40,314 bases of DNA from positions 91,624-131,937 of the forward strand of contig NZ_LKEH01000024.1 of assembly GCF_001642795.1 (NCBI RefSeq). The letters are read 5' to 3'. Below the pieces are notes generated by a model that saw only the letters and a program-made list of their open reading frames with translations, ran no database searches and was not told where the DNA came from. Source of the DNA: Pseudomonas viridiflava. Lineage in GTDB: Bacteria; Pseudomonadota; Gammaproteobacteria; Pseudomonadales; Pseudomonadaceae. Shown here piece after piece: positions 6,429-15,876 of this stretch. The position numbers were made by a program, and so were the translations under genes. Within the stretch, counting starts at the first letter, position 1, and every line of letters begins with the position of its first letter.

Positions 6429-9284
6429 TCATGGGCTGTTCGGCTCAGCGGTTGGAGCCGTGCCGGGCTCCCCGTCAGTCTGGGTAACGGGAGGTTTCGG
6501 CGGTAATGGTGCGAAATATCCCACCACCAGTAGCAGAATGCCAACTCCTATGAACGAGACAATACGTTCCATGCCCCCGCGATTGCCCAGTTCGATGAAG
6601 AACAGTTTGATCACCACCACGCCGATCAACGCTGCGCCGCCCAGCCAGATCTGTCGATGGGCGCGCATGTGCCCGCCGATCATCAGCGCCAGTGCCATTA
6701 ACGTCCAGACGATCGACAGCCCGGCCTGAACGCGCATCGATTCGAGCAGGTCTTCGGTGTTCCAGGCCACATCAGCCCAGTGATGCGCGGTGCGCATGAC
6801 CATTGCCGTGACCAGCGCAAAGAGTGAAGCGCCTGCTATCAGCAGGGGAATATTGCGCGAGCGCGTGCCATCCATACCCATCTTCGGCAGGTAATTGCGC
6901 GTCCACAGGAAGACGCCGGTCAGCGAGAACAGCAGACCGATTTCCAGCGGGTTGAGCAGTGGGATGTACGGCAGAGGATCTGCTGCGCCGTCGCTGAACA
7001 TATTGGCCAGCCAGAACCAGGCGAGCATCAGTACAGCGAGGGGAGCGGCGGCGCTGACCCGGTAGGCCTGAGGGTAGGCGAACACAGGCCACGGCCATTG
7101 GCGCTGCGACGTCATTGCCCACAGGTACAGACTCGGCACAACGGCCCAACCCAGCCAGCGCCATGCGTTGTACTGCTCGGACAATTGCATCAGCCCGAAG
7201 CGCAGCTCCAAAGCCAGTACGGCGATGATCAGCCAGCAGCCGACGACATGTGCAAGGCGAATCGCAAGGCTCGGGGCCAGTTCGGCGAGGCGACGAAGCG
7301 AGAGCAGATGCACCGCGAATACCGCCAGCCAGGCGATCCAGCCGCCATCCTGCGCCGGGTGATACTGACTGCCCAGCGAGGTCAGCAGCACAAGGGTGCA
7401 AAGCGGAGTCAGTGTGGCGCACAACGTCGCCAGATCGGACCAGCGTAGCCGCAACGCCAGCACGGTCCAGAGCGCGGCACTGGCCGCGGCCGCCATCAGC
7501 AGCGCAGAGGTCAGCAGCAAGACAGGCACGAACAACTGGACGACGTTGATGACTGAAAACATCCACCATGCGGCAGCCCAGACCATCAACAGCGCTCTGG
7601 CCAATTCCTGATCCATCAGCGTCAACGTCTGGTAGCGATGGATGCACCAGGCGCTGACAAAGGCGGCAATCGCCAGAATCATCGCGGTCCAGTAATCACC
7701 GTGGAGCGACAGCGATGTGTCCGACGGATCCAGGTTGCTCAGCAGGGTGATGCCGGCAGCCAATTGCAGGAACAGACCAAACGCACGCGCCAATACCCGA
7801 TGTTGGCGCATGCCCAGCCAGAAGATGGCTGCGCCTTCCACGGCCCAGGCGCAGGTCGTCCATTGCGAACCCAGCCCCAGCGGGATCGCCAGTGTCGTGA
7901 ACACCACGCCCAGCGCCAGGCAGGTTTCCATCAGCAACGTGGTTCTTTCCGAGCCGCGCGCTGCCAGCACCCGCGCCAGTCCCATGTAGATCAGGCCCAG
8001 CGCCAGCGCACTGAATGCAGCGCCAAGTTCGAAGTGTTCGACCAGCGCATATTGCAGACCGAACCCGACGATGGGGGTCCCGAACAGCAACGTGCCGTCG
8101 ACATAATCACCCTGACGCGCCGACCAGCGCAGCAAGGCGTTGCGGCTGTCATTCTGTGGCCCGCCTGCCTGCTCCTGAAGTTTGCGCCGCGCAAACAGCA
8201 GGCCGATGGCCAGGTACATCAGGAAAAACAGGATCAGGAATGGTTCGGTGCTCCAGAACAGCTCCGGTGTGTAGGCTTTGATACCCCACGCAAAGCCAAT
8301 GCCGAACGTGCCGAAAAAACCGATCAGGTTCAGCACGCGCCAGGCCCGGAACCAGGCGATGGCGAAGATACCGGCGTTGAGTAGAGCAAAATAGCTGAAC
8401 AACGACACATGACTGCCTTGCCCGGTCGAGGCCAGCAGCGGCGCGGCAAACCCGCCCAGTGCGCCTGCGCAGGCCAGCGCCAGCGAATTCTGGGTCAGGG
8501 CCAGCACGGCCGAGAACGCCGTGATCGCCACCAATAGCCCGAAGCCCAGAGTCGGGTCGAGCAGCGTGTGCAGTTTCATCGCGGCGAATACCGTCAGGTA
8601 CAGCACACCGATGCCAGCGCCCTGAAGCATCAGGGCGTAAGGTGCGTTGCGCAGGCGCAGCCACCAGCCGAGCCCCAACAATGCCAGCGCACTGGCGGCC
8701 ACACCTGCATAGCGCGCTTCGATGGGTACGACCATGCCTTCAGTGGCGTAGCGCAACAGAAAGGCCAGCCCCAGAAACAGCACCACGATGCCGACCCGTA
8801 AAACCGTATTGCCACCCATCAACCAGCCCATGGCGCTGGATAGAGTCTTTTCGATGAAGTTGGGTGAAGACGGTGTGGTCGATGCTTGCCTGGTCGTGGC
8901 CGTCGCAACTGGGGCCACGGTCGGCGCTGCAGGCGCTTCTTCGGCCGGCAGGTCCCAGATCAGCTCGGGTCCGGTGGTCTGCGCTGCGATGATGACCGAG
9001 TCGGCGGGCAGCGGAGCGGTCTGCTGCGCTTCGGCGACGGGTTGCGGGCTTGGAACGGGCGGGTATTCGAGAAGCGTCAGACGCTGTTGGAGGGATTCGA
9101 CGGTCTTGCGCGTTGTCAGCAGTTCCACAGACTGCTCGGCCGAGCGTTTGTCCAGCAGATACAGGCGAACGCCCGCCCATAGCCCCCAGCCCATGACTGC
9201 ACCGATGAGCATGCCTTCCCACTCGTCGTAACTGACCGAGTACCCGAGCACTGCACCGCCTACTACCAGACAAATCCAAAGCAC
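6429..9284 (-). CDS. DUF2339 multi-pass membrane protein
   Basis: A 951-residue inner-membrane protein of unknown function. Residues 1-50 hold one or two short hydrophobic segments. A charged, possibly coiled-coil stretch (residues 47-74) and a Pro/Ala/Thr-rich linker (to about residue 145) follow. The remainder is almost entirely hydrophobic helices, roughly two dozen, with the family motif GGNTVLRVGIVVLFLGLAFLLRYA at the start of the membrane block. The partner DUF3999 gene follows at once, so the pair is likely one operon and perhaps one envelope complex. No catalytic motif was recognised. Confidence 0.9.
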   Translation of the reverse strand: MLWICLVVGGAVLGYSVSYDEWEGMLIGAVMGWGLWAGVRLYLLDKRSAEQSVELLTTRKTVESLQQRLTLLEYPPVPSPQPVAEAQQTAPLPADSVIIAAQTTGPELIWDLPAEEAPAAPTVAPVATATTRQASTTPSSPNFIEKTLSSAMGWLMGGNTVLRVGIVVLFLGLAFLLRYATEGMVVPIEARYAGVAASALALLGLGWWLRLRNAPYALMLQGAGIGVLYLTVFAAMKLHTLLDPTLGFGLLVAITAFSAVLALTQNSLALACAGALGGFAAPLLASTGQGSHVSLFSYFALLNAGIFAIAWFRAWRVLNLIGFFGTFGIGFAWGIKAYTPELFWSTEPFLILFFLMYLAIGLLFARRKLQEQAGGPQNDSRNALLRWSARQGDYVDGTLLFGTPIVGFGLQYALVEHFELGAAFSALALGLIYMGLARVLAARGSERTTLLMETCLALGVVFTTLAIPLGLGSQWTTCAWAVEGAAIFWLGMRQHRVLARAFGLFLQLAAGITLLSNLDPSDTSLSLHGDYWTAMILAIAAFVSAWCIHRYQTLTLMDQELARALLMVWAAAWWMFSVINVVQLFVPVLLLTSALLMAAAASAALWTVLALRLRWSDLATLCATLTPLCTLVLLTSLGSQYHPAQDGGWIAWLAVFAVHLLSLRRLAELAPSLAIRLAHVVGCWLIIAVLALELRFGLMQLSEQYNAWRWLGWAVVPSLYLWAMTSQRQWPWPVFAYPQAYRVSAAAPLAVLMLAWFWLANMFSDGAADPLPYIPLLNPLEIGLLFSLTGVFLWTRNYLPKMGMDGTRSRNIPLLIAGASLFALVTAMVMRTAHHWADVAWNTEDLLESMRVQAGLSIVWTLMALALMIGGHMRAHRQIWLGGAALIGVVVIKLFFIELGNRGGMERIVSFIGVGILLLVVGYFAPLPPKPPVTQTDGEPGTAPTAEPNSP

Positions 9285-9404
9285 GCGACGACATCCTTTT
9301 CGATGTGTGAAGGTTTATCGGTGCGCAGTATAGGGGAGAGAGGGACTCAGCGCGCTCCTGACGTGGAGCGGTACATTCAGTCGAAATGGAGCGTCTGAAA
9401 GCCA

Positions 9405-9479
9405 GTCTTCGTGGACAAGTCCACTCCTACAGGTCGAAAGCCGGTTTCTGCCAGTAGGAGCGGACTTGTCCGCGAAGGG
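9405..9479. repeat. Inverted pair of REP elements (GTAGGAGCGGACTTGTCCGC type)
   Basis: Two roughly 26-base units face each other. The left one (about 9405-9432) contains GTGGACAAGTCCACTCCTAC. The right one (about 9454-9479) contains GTAGGAGCGGACTTGTCCGC. Each has its own palindromic core (GTGGACAAGTCCAC or GCGGACTTGTCCGC), and as a pair they form a long inverted repeat about 20 bases apart. This is the arrangement of a REPIN, a REP doublet common in fluorescent pseudomonads. It lies just beyond the glgP stop and upstream of the DUF2339 gene. Confidence 0.88.
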
Positions 9480-9515
9480 GGCGGTGCATCAGGTTACGGA
9501 TGTGCCCCCCTGTTT

Positions 9516-11966
9516 TCAGTCCAGTGCCTTCCAGATTTCGCCCGCGTACTCGCGAATGGTCCGGTCCGAGGAGAACCAGCCCATGCGTGCCGTGTTGAGC
9601 ACTGCAGAGCGCCACCATTCCTTGGAGTCGTGCCAGCGCTCTTCGACCTTGGCCTGAGCGGCCCAGTACGAGTCGAAGTCGGCGCAGACCAGGAAACGGT
9701 CATAGGCCAGCAGTTGATCGACCAGACCTGCATAGCGGTTCGGATCATCCGGCGAGAACACCCCGCCACGAATCGCCTGCAACACATCGTTCAAACGACC
9801 GGACGCGGCAACATCGCCATGTGCGCTGAAGTCGCCTGCCTGCTTGCGGGCTTCGACTTCCTGCGAGGTCATGCCGAAGATGAACATGTTTTCCAGACCG
9901 ATCTGCTCGCTCATTTCCACGTTGGCACCGTCCAGCGTGCCGATGGTCAGTGCGCCGTTGAGGCCGAACTTCATGTTGCTGGTGCCCGAGGCTTCAAGGC
10001 CTGCAGTGGAGATCTGCTCCGACAGGTCGGCTGCCGGAATGATGCTCTCGGCCAGGCTGACGTTGTAGTTAGGCATGAACACCACTTTGAGCAGGCCGCG
10101 TACGGTCGGGTCGTTGTTGACGGTGCGGGCGATGTCGTTGGTGAGCTTGATGATCAGCTTGGCCGAGTGATAGCTGGCTGCCGCCTTGCCCGCGAAGATC
10201 TTGACCCGAGGTACCCAGTCCGTGCCCGGCTCTGCACGAATCGCCTGATACAGGGCGACGGTGTGGAACAGGTTCAGCAGCTGACGCTTGTATTCGTGGA
10301 TCCGCTTGACCTGCACGTCGAACATCGCTGCCGGGTTGACCGCGATGCCGAGGCGCTCATGAATGATCGCCGCCAGCGCACGTTTGCTGTGCAGGCGTTG
10401 ATCGGCCATCTGCTTGCGGAAGGATGACTTCTCGGCGAACGGCTCCAGCTCCTTCAAGCGGGTTTCTGCGTTGTCCAGCACGTCCGGACCGAGCGCTTCG
10501 ACCAGCATTTCGGTCAGCTTCGGGTTGGCCTGGAACAGCCAGCGGCGGAAGGTGATGCCGTTGGTCTTGTTATTGATCCGTTCCGGATACAGCTTGTGCA
10601 GTTCGGCAAATACGGTTTTGCGCATCAACTGAGTGTGCAATGCCGAAACGCCGTTGACGCTGTGGGAACCGAGGAACGCCAGGTTGCCCATGCGCACGCG
10701 ACGGCCGTTGTCTTCTTCGATCAGCGACACCGCGCGCAGCACTTCGAAATCGTGGATGCCCTTGGCGCGCAGCGTGTCGATGTGCTGCGCGTTGATCAGG
10801 TAGATGATCTGCATGTGGCGCGGCAGCATCCGCTCCATCAGGCCGACCGACCAGGTTTCCAGCGCTTCAGGCAGTAGGGTGTGGTTGGTGTAGCCCAGGG
10901 TGCCGACGGTGATTTTCCAGGCGGTGTCCCACGGAATGTTGTGGTTGTCGATCAACTGACGCATCAGTTCGGCCACGGCGATGGACGGGTGTGTGTCGTT
11001 CATCTGGATCGCCGCATGCTCCGGCAGATCGGTCAGCGTGGCGTGCATGTTCAGGTGACGACGCAGCAAGTCCTGCAGGGAAGCCGAAACGAAGAAGTAT
11101 TCCTGACGCAGGCGCAGTTCCTGACCGGCTTCAGTCGCGTCGTTCGGGTACAGCACACGGGAAATACTTTCAGCGCGCACGACTTCCGCCACGGCACCAA
11201 AGTGGTCACCGGCGTTGAAGCGTTCCAGGTGCAGATCTTCCACCGCACGGGCGCGCCACAGGCGCAGGGTGTTCACGCTCGCACCACGCCAGCCGACTAC
11301 CGGGGTGTCGTAGGCAATAGCGCGGACGGTTTCGCCCGGGCGCCAGACCTGACGCGTTTCGCCCGCTTCGTTGGTGAAGGTTTCGACGCTGCCGCCGAAG
11401 CCGATCGAGTACACCACTTCGGGACGTTCGAATTCCCACGGGTTGCCGAAGTCCAGCCAGTTCTCGGTCTGCTCCTGCTGCCAGCCATCGACAACTGCCT
11501 GACGGAACAGGCCGTGTTCGTAGCGAATGCCGTAGCCATGACCCGCAATGCCCAGTGTCGACATACTTTCCATGAAGCAGGCCGCCAGACGACCCAGGCC
11601 GCCGTTACCCAGCGCGGCATCAGGTTCCAGCAGACGAATCCGCTCGATGTCCACGCCCAGTTCGGTCATGGCTTCGCGAGCGATTTCCAGCAGGCCCAGG
11701 TTGCTCAGGCTGTCGTACAGCAATCTGCCGATGAGAAATTCCAGCGACAGGTAATAGACCCGTTTCTGAACCTTGCGATAAATCTGTCGCGTGTGGTCCA
11801 TCCAGTGCTCGACCATGTGGTCACGAGCAGCCAGGGCAACAGCTTCGAACCAGTCATGCTCAAACGCATGGTCGGGGTCCTTGCCCACTGAGTAAGTGAG
11901 TTTGGCGAGCACTGCGGCGCGGAAAGCAGCCACATCAGCGTCACGAACGAGTGGTTCCTGAGACAT
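9516..11966 (-). CDS. glgP: Glycogen/starch/alpha-glucan phosphorylase
   Basis: GlgP releases glucose 1-phosphate from alpha-1,4-glucans by phosphorolysis, using pyridoxal phosphate. The 816-residue length matches bacterial phosphorylases. The cofactor lysine is Lys666 in EASGTSNMKFGLNGALTIGT, the family signature. The N-terminal motif VYYLSLEFLIGRLL and the glucan-binding region with NKTNGITFRRW are present. It is alone; the other glycogen genes are not in this window. The REP pair follows it. The next gene upstream, pip, is divergent. Confidence 0.97.
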   Translation of the reverse strand: MSQEPLVRDADVAAFRAAVLAKLTYSVGKDPDHAFEHDWFEAVALAARDHMVEHWMDHTRQIYRKVQKRVYYLSLEFLIGRLLYDSLSNLGLLEIAREAMTELGVDIERIRLLEPDAALGNGGLGRLAACFMESMSTLGIAGHGYGIRYEHGLFRQAVVDGWQQEQTENWLDFGNPWEFERPEVVYSIGFGGSVETFTNEAGETRQVWRPGETVRAIAYDTPVVGWRGASVNTLRLWRARAVEDLHLERFNAGDHFGAVAEVVRAESISRVLYPNDATEAGQELRLRQEYFFVSASLQDLLRRHLNMHATLTDLPEHAAIQMNDTHPSIAVAELMRQLIDNHNIPWDTAWKITVGTLGYTNHTLLPEALETWSVGLMERMLPRHMQIIYLINAQHIDTLRAKGIHDFEVLRAVSLIEEDNGRRVRMGNLAFLGSHSVNGVSALHTQLMRKTVFAELHKLYPERINNKTNGITFRRWLFQANPKLTEMLVEALGPDVLDNAETRLKELEPFAEKSSFRKQMADQRLHSKRALAAIIHERLGIAVNPAAMFDVQVKRIHEYKRQLLNLFHTVALYQAIRAEPGTDWVPRVKIFAGKAAASYHSAKLIIKLTNDIARTVNNDPTVRGLLKVVFMPNYNVSLAESIIPAADLSEQISTAGLEASGTSNMKFGLNGALTIGTLDGANVEMSEQIGLENMFIFGMTSQEVEARKQAGDFSAHGDVAASGRLNDVLQAIRGGVFSPDDPNRYAGLVDQLLAYDRFLVCADFDSYWAAQAKVEERWHDSKEWWRSAVLNTARMGWFSSDRTIREYAGEIWKALD

Positions 11967-12247
11967 CGGTACGACCTCAAGTAGTCTGACGGATTGAAAG
12001 ATGGGGTTATTAGACTGTAGGCGTGTCGTCAGTTATTTCCTGAAAATGAAAGAAATAATTGAAGACAGAGCTCTCGCTTCGACCCAGCGCGCCTGCGCAG
12101 GTTCGCGAACTTTGCAAATTGGCAAAACGCTTGCATTGATCGTTCCACTCGCAACGATGATGTGCAGCATGCTCATTCCTCGTTTCGGGTTTATGATGCC
12201 CAACGGCAGAATAATAGAAGCCTCTGAATCGGACTCATGGAGCACAT
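11967..12247. other. Divergent intergenic region glgP / pip
   Basis: These 281 bases carry the 5' regions of both genes. No protein gene is supported. A perfect inverted repeat ATCGTT (12139-12144) and AACGAT (12153-12158), 8 bases apart, could be a regulator site; its role is unknown. No near-consensus sigma-70 promoter was recognised. The stretch is noticeably less GC-rich than the flanking genes. Confidence 0.35.
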
Positions 12248-13219
12248 ATGCAGACTTTGTACCCGCAGATCAAACCTTACGCCCGGCACGATCTGGCCGT
12301 GGAACAGCCGCATGTGCTTTACGTCGATGAAAGCGGGTCGCCCGAAGGCCTTCCCGTCGTCTTTATCCATGGCGGGCCGGGTTCGGGTTGCGATGCACAG
12401 AGCCGTCGTTACTTCGATCCGAACCTGTACCGCATCATCACCTTCGATCAGCGCGGCTGCGGTCGCTCCACGCCTCACGCCAGCATCGAAAACAATACCA
12501 CCTGGCATTTGGTTGAAGACCTCGAACGAATCCGTGAACACCTGGGCATCGAAAAATGGGTGCTGTTCGGCGGCTCGTGGGGTTCGACGTTGTCGCTCGC
12601 TTACGCCCAGACTCACCCGGACCGCGTTCATGCGCTGATCCTGCGCGGAATCTTCCTGGCGCGCCAGCAGGATATCGACTGGTTTTATCAGGCAGGCGCC
12701 AGCCGCCTGTTCCCCGATTACTGGCAGGACTACGTCGCACCGATTCCGCTGGATGAGCGGGACAACCTGCTGGCGGCTTTCCACAAGCGCCTCACCGGTC
12801 CGGACCAGATTGCGCAGATGCACGCGGCCAAGGCCTGGTCCACCTGGGAAGGTCGTGTGGCCACCCTGCGTCCCAATCCACAGGTAGTCGACCGCTTCTC
12901 CGAGCCGCAACGCGCCCTGTCGATTGCGCGGATCGAATGTCACTACTTCATGAACAATGCCTTTCTGGAAGCCAACCAGTTGATTCGCGACATGCCGAAG
13001 ATCGCCCACCTGCCGGGCATCATTGTTCATGGTCGTTACGATGTCATCTGCGCACTGGACAATGCCTGGGAGCTGCATCAGGCATGGCCCAACAGCGAGC
13101 TGCAGGTGATTCGTGATGCAGGCCACGCGGCGTCGGAGCCGGGCATTACCGATGCGCTGGTACGGGCTGCCGCACAGGTCGCGCGTCGTCTGCTTGACCT
13201 GCCGCCTGAAGAAGCCTGA
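12248..13219 (+). CDS. pip: Proline iminopeptidase (S33 alpha/beta hydrolase)
   Basis: Pip cleaves N-terminal proline from peptides in the cytoplasm. The 323-residue protein has the S33 hallmarks: HGGPGSG forming the oxyanion hole, GGSWGS with nucleophile Ser110, the DQRGCGRS motif, HGRYD carrying the catalytic Asp, and GHAASEP carrying the catalytic His. GGAG lies 5 bases upstream of the ATG. dtd follows after 39 bases with its own start, so the two are probably co-transcribed; in other pseudomonads these two genes are also neighbours. Confidence 0.95.
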   Translation: MQTLYPQIKPYARHDLAVEQPHVLYVDESGSPEGLPVVFIHGGPGSGCDAQSRRYFDPNLYRIITFDQRGCGRSTPHASIENNTTWHLVEDLERIREHLGIEKWVLFGGSWGSTLSLAYAQTHPDRVHALILRGIFLARQQDIDWFYQAGASRLFPDYWQDYVAPIPLDERDNLLAAFHKRLTGPDQIAQMHAAKAWSTWEGRVATLRPNPQVVDRFSEPQRALSIARIECHYFMNNAFLEANQLIRDMPKIAHLPGIIVHGRYDVICALDNAWELHQAWPNSELQVIRDAGHAASEPGITDALVRAAAQVARRLLDLPPEEA

Positions 13220-13258
13220 TACCGTCGCGTCCTTGTCGCAGGCCTGAAAAGAGTCTCT

Positions 13259-13696
13259 ATGAAAGCTTTATTGCAGCGCGTGCAGGGTGCACGCGTGGAA
13301 GTGGGTGGTGAGGTGATTGGCGCAATCGATCAGGGCATTCTGGTGCTGGTCGGTGTGGAGCCTCAAGACACTCGGGCCAGTGCCGATAAGTTGCTGCACA
13401 AGCTGCTCAACTATCGAGTGTTCAGTGATGCCGAGGGCAAGATGAACCTTTCCCTGCGTGAAGTGGGCGGCGGATTGCTGCTGGTTTCGCAATTCACGCT
13501 GGCGGCCGATACCAAAAGCGGCATGCGTCCAAGCTTCTCGAAAGCGGCGCCGCCTGCGCTGGGTGCCGAGTTGTACGACTATCTGTTGAGTCAGGCCAGG
13601 ATCGCGCATTCAGCGGTTGCGGCGGGCCAGTTTGGTGCGGACATGCAAGTGCATCTGGTCAATGATGGCCCTGTGACTTTCCTGCTTGAAACCTGA
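13259..13696 (+). CDS. dtd: D-aminoacyl-tRNA deacylase
   Basis: Dtd hydrolyses D-aminoacyl-tRNAs (and Gly-tRNA-Ala), a translational proofreading step. The 145-residue length is exact for the family. The catalytic SQFTL motif is at residues 77-81 and the Gly-Pro motif that rejects L-amino acids is in NDGPVT, residues 135-140. It lies 39 bases after pip on the same strand. The 263-base gap after it separates it from opgG. Confidence 0.97.
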   Translation: MKALLQRVQGARVEVGGEVIGAIDQGILVLVGVEPQDTRASADKLLHKLLNYRVFSDAEGKMNLSLREVGGGLLLVSQFTLAADTKSGMRPSFSKAAPPALGAELYDYLLSQARIAHSAVAAGQFGADMQVHLVNDGPVTFLLET

Positions 13697-13959
13697 GCTA
13701 ATATTCCGTTGTCTTCTCCCGGATTCATAAGTCCGGGGGGAATAAAATTCTTTGTCATACCTGATGCGTTGTGACGCGTGCTACTGGATAATCGCGCGCA
13801 ACGGAGATCAGCGGTGGTTGGTCCATCTGGCATGACAAAAGCGGTTCTGACACCAGGTTGGGGAATCATTAGGCCCAATTGGAGTCGGAACAATGCTCGC
13901 CAACCCGGCATCGATAGCTGGCCGTTGGTTTCTTCATCTGTTTTCGGCGAGGGTTGCTC
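13697..13959 (+). other. opgG upstream region with possible leader ORF
   Basis: A hairpin with arms CCCGGA (13718-13723) and TCCGGG (13732-13737) lies 22 bases after dtd and may be a weak terminator; no real T run follows. A 61-codon frame starting with GTG at 13778 (or 42 codons from the ATG at 13832) ends in TGA at 13961-13963, overlapping the opgG GTG start by two bases. It has no visible ribosome-binding site, so a coding role is unproven. The opgG ribosome-binding site is GAGGG just before 13954. Confidence 0.35.
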
Positions 13960-15876
13960 GTGATTGTTAGTCCCTGTAATGCTCCAAAGAAATCTGTCAA
14001 GCGCCTGCGCAGTGCGCTCCTGGCAAGTTCGGCGCTGGTCTGCCTGTTCAGTGCGGGTCAGTTGTGGGCTTTCAGCCTGGATGATGTAGCGGCCAGAGCC
14101 AAAGAAATGGCCGGGCAGAAATTCGAAGCGCCGAGAAGCAATCTGCCCAACGAGTTGCGCGACATGAAGTTCGCGGACTACCAGAAAATCCGGTTCCGTG
14201 ATGACAAGGCCGAGTGGGCGGGCGACAAGACGCCGTTCAAAGTGTCCTTCTATCATCAGGGCATGCATTTCGACACGCCGGTCAAGATCAACGAAGTCAC
14301 CGCCACGTCCGTTGACGAAATCAAGTACGACCCCAGTCGTTTCGACTTCGGCGACCTGAAGATCGATCCGAAATCCACCGAAAAACTGGGTTATGCCGGT
14401 TTCCGTGTGCTGTACCCGATCAACAAGGATGACAAACAGGACGAGATCATGACCATGCTGGGCGCGAGCTACTTTCGCGTGATCGGCAAGGGCCAGGTCT
14501 ACGGCCTGTCCGCTCGTGGCATGGCCATCGACACTGCATCGCCGTCGGGCGAAGAGTTTCCGCGCTTCAAGGAATTCTGGATCGAGAAGCCAGGCCCGGA
14601 TGACAACCATCTGGTGATCTTCGCACTGCTCGATTCGCCGCGTGCCACCGGTGCCTATCAGTTGACCCTGCGTCCTGGTACCAACACGCTGGTCGACGTG
14701 AAGTCGCGCATGTTCCTGCGTGACAACGTCAACAAGCTGGGCGTTGCGCCATTGACCAGCATGTTCCTGTTCGGTGCCAACCAGCCTTCGCGTGTGCCTA
14801 ACTACCGTCGCGAGCTTCACGATTCGAGCGGTCTGTCGATTCAGGCAGCCAACGGTGAGTGGCTGTGGCGTCCGCTGAACAACCCTAAACACCTGTCCAT
14901 CAGCAGCTTCTCGGTCGAGAACCCGCGTGGTTTCGGTCTGTTGCAGCGTGGCCGTGACTTCAGCCAGTACGAAGACCTCGACGACCGCTACGACAAGCGC
15001 CCAAGCGCCTGGATCGAGCCGAAAGGTGACTGGGGCAAAGGTACCGTCGAGCTGGTCGAAATCCCGACTGCCGACGAAACCAACGACAACATCGTTGCCT
15101 ACTGGAAGCCTGAGACCCTGGCCAAGCCGGGCGAGCCGATGGACTTCAACTACCGCATCCACTGGACCATGCAGGAAAACTCGATTCACTCCCCGGATCT
15201 GGGTTGGGTCAAGCAGACTCAGCGCTCCATCGGTGACGTGCGTCAGTCCAACCTGATTCGTCAGCCGGATGGCAGCCTCGCATTCCTGGTCGATTTTGTC
15301 GGTCCGGTGCTGGCTGCACTGCCTGAAGACAAGACCATTCGCAGCCAGGTGACCACCGACGACAACGTCGAGCTGGTCGAAAACAACCTGCGCTACAACC
15401 CGGTCACCAAAGGCTATCGCCTGACCCTGCGGGTGAAGGTCAAGGACTCCGGCAAGCCGACTGAAATGCGCGCTTACCTGCTGCGCGAGATTCCGGCCGA
15501 ACCGGGCAAGGAACCTGCACTGCTGGTTGCCGACAAGGCAGAAGACAAGAAAGTCGCTGCCAAGGAAGCGGCTGCCAAGGAAGCCGCCAAACCTGCGGCA
15601 ACCAAGGACACGGACCAGGTAGAAATTGCCAAGGCCGATGCGCCGAAGGTCGAAGCCGCCAAGCCTGAAGCTGCGAAAGGTGATGCATCCAAGCCTGACG
15701 CTGCCAAAGGTGAAGCTGCCAAAACCGACGCCGCCAAGGCTGACGTAGCCAAGGACAAGGACGGTAAAGAAATCCAGCAGCCTGAAACCGAGGCCGCGCC
15801 CACCCATCCGGAACCGGCCAAGACGTTGCAAGTCATGACCGAGACCTGGAGCTATCAGTTGCCGAGCGATGAGTAA
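13960..15876 (+). CDS. opgG: Glucan biosynthesis protein G (osmoregulated periplasmic glucans)
   Basis: OpgG (MdoG) is a periplasmic protein needed, with OpgH, to build branched beta-glucans; in P. syringae this pair is the hrpM locus required for disease and hypersensitive response. The 638-residue protein starts with a Sec signal (basic KKSVKRLR, hydrophobic core, cleavage near QLWA). The MdoG domain spans roughly residues 40-525, with family stretches such as [24 protein letters not shown] and [14 protein letters not shown]. The GTG at 13960 is preferred over a TTG at 13954 because AGGG lies 6 bases before it. Unusual: residues about 527-623 are an Ala/Lys/Glu/Asp-rich low-complexity stretch with repeated AAK-type units before the conserved-looking C-terminal tail [11 protein letters not shown]. 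The stop overlaps the opgH start. Confidence 0.95.
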   Translation: MIVSPCNAPKKSVKRLRSALLASSALVCLFSAGQLWAFSLDDVAARAKEMAGQKFEAPRSNLPNELRDMKFADYQKIRFRDDKAEWAGDKTPFKVSFYHQGMHFDTPVKINEVTATSVDEIKYDPSRFDFGDLKIDPKSTEKLGYAGFRVLYPINKDDKQDEIMTMLGASYFRVIGKGQVYGLSARGMAIDTASPSGEEFPRFKEFWIEKPGPDDNHLVIFALLDSPRATGAYQLTLRPGTNTLVDVKSRMFLRDNVNKLGVAPLTSMFLFGANQPSRVPNYRRELHDSSGLSIQAANGEWLWRPLNNPKHLSISSFSVENPRGFGLLQRGRDFSQYEDLDDRYDKRPSAWIEPKGDWGKGTVELVEIPTADETNDNIVAYWKPETLAKPGEPMDFNYRIHWTMQENSIHSPDLGWVKQTQRSIGDVRQSNLIRQPDGSLAFLVDFVGPVLAALPEDKTIRSQVTTDDNVELVENNLRYNPVTKGYRLTLRVKVKDSGKPTEMRAYLLREIPAEPGKEPALLVADKAEDKKVAAKEAAAKEAAKPAATKDTDQVEIAKADAPKVEAAKPEAAKGDASKPDAAKGEAAKTDAAKADVAKDKDGKEIQQPETEAAPTHPEPAKTLQVMTETWSYQLPSDE

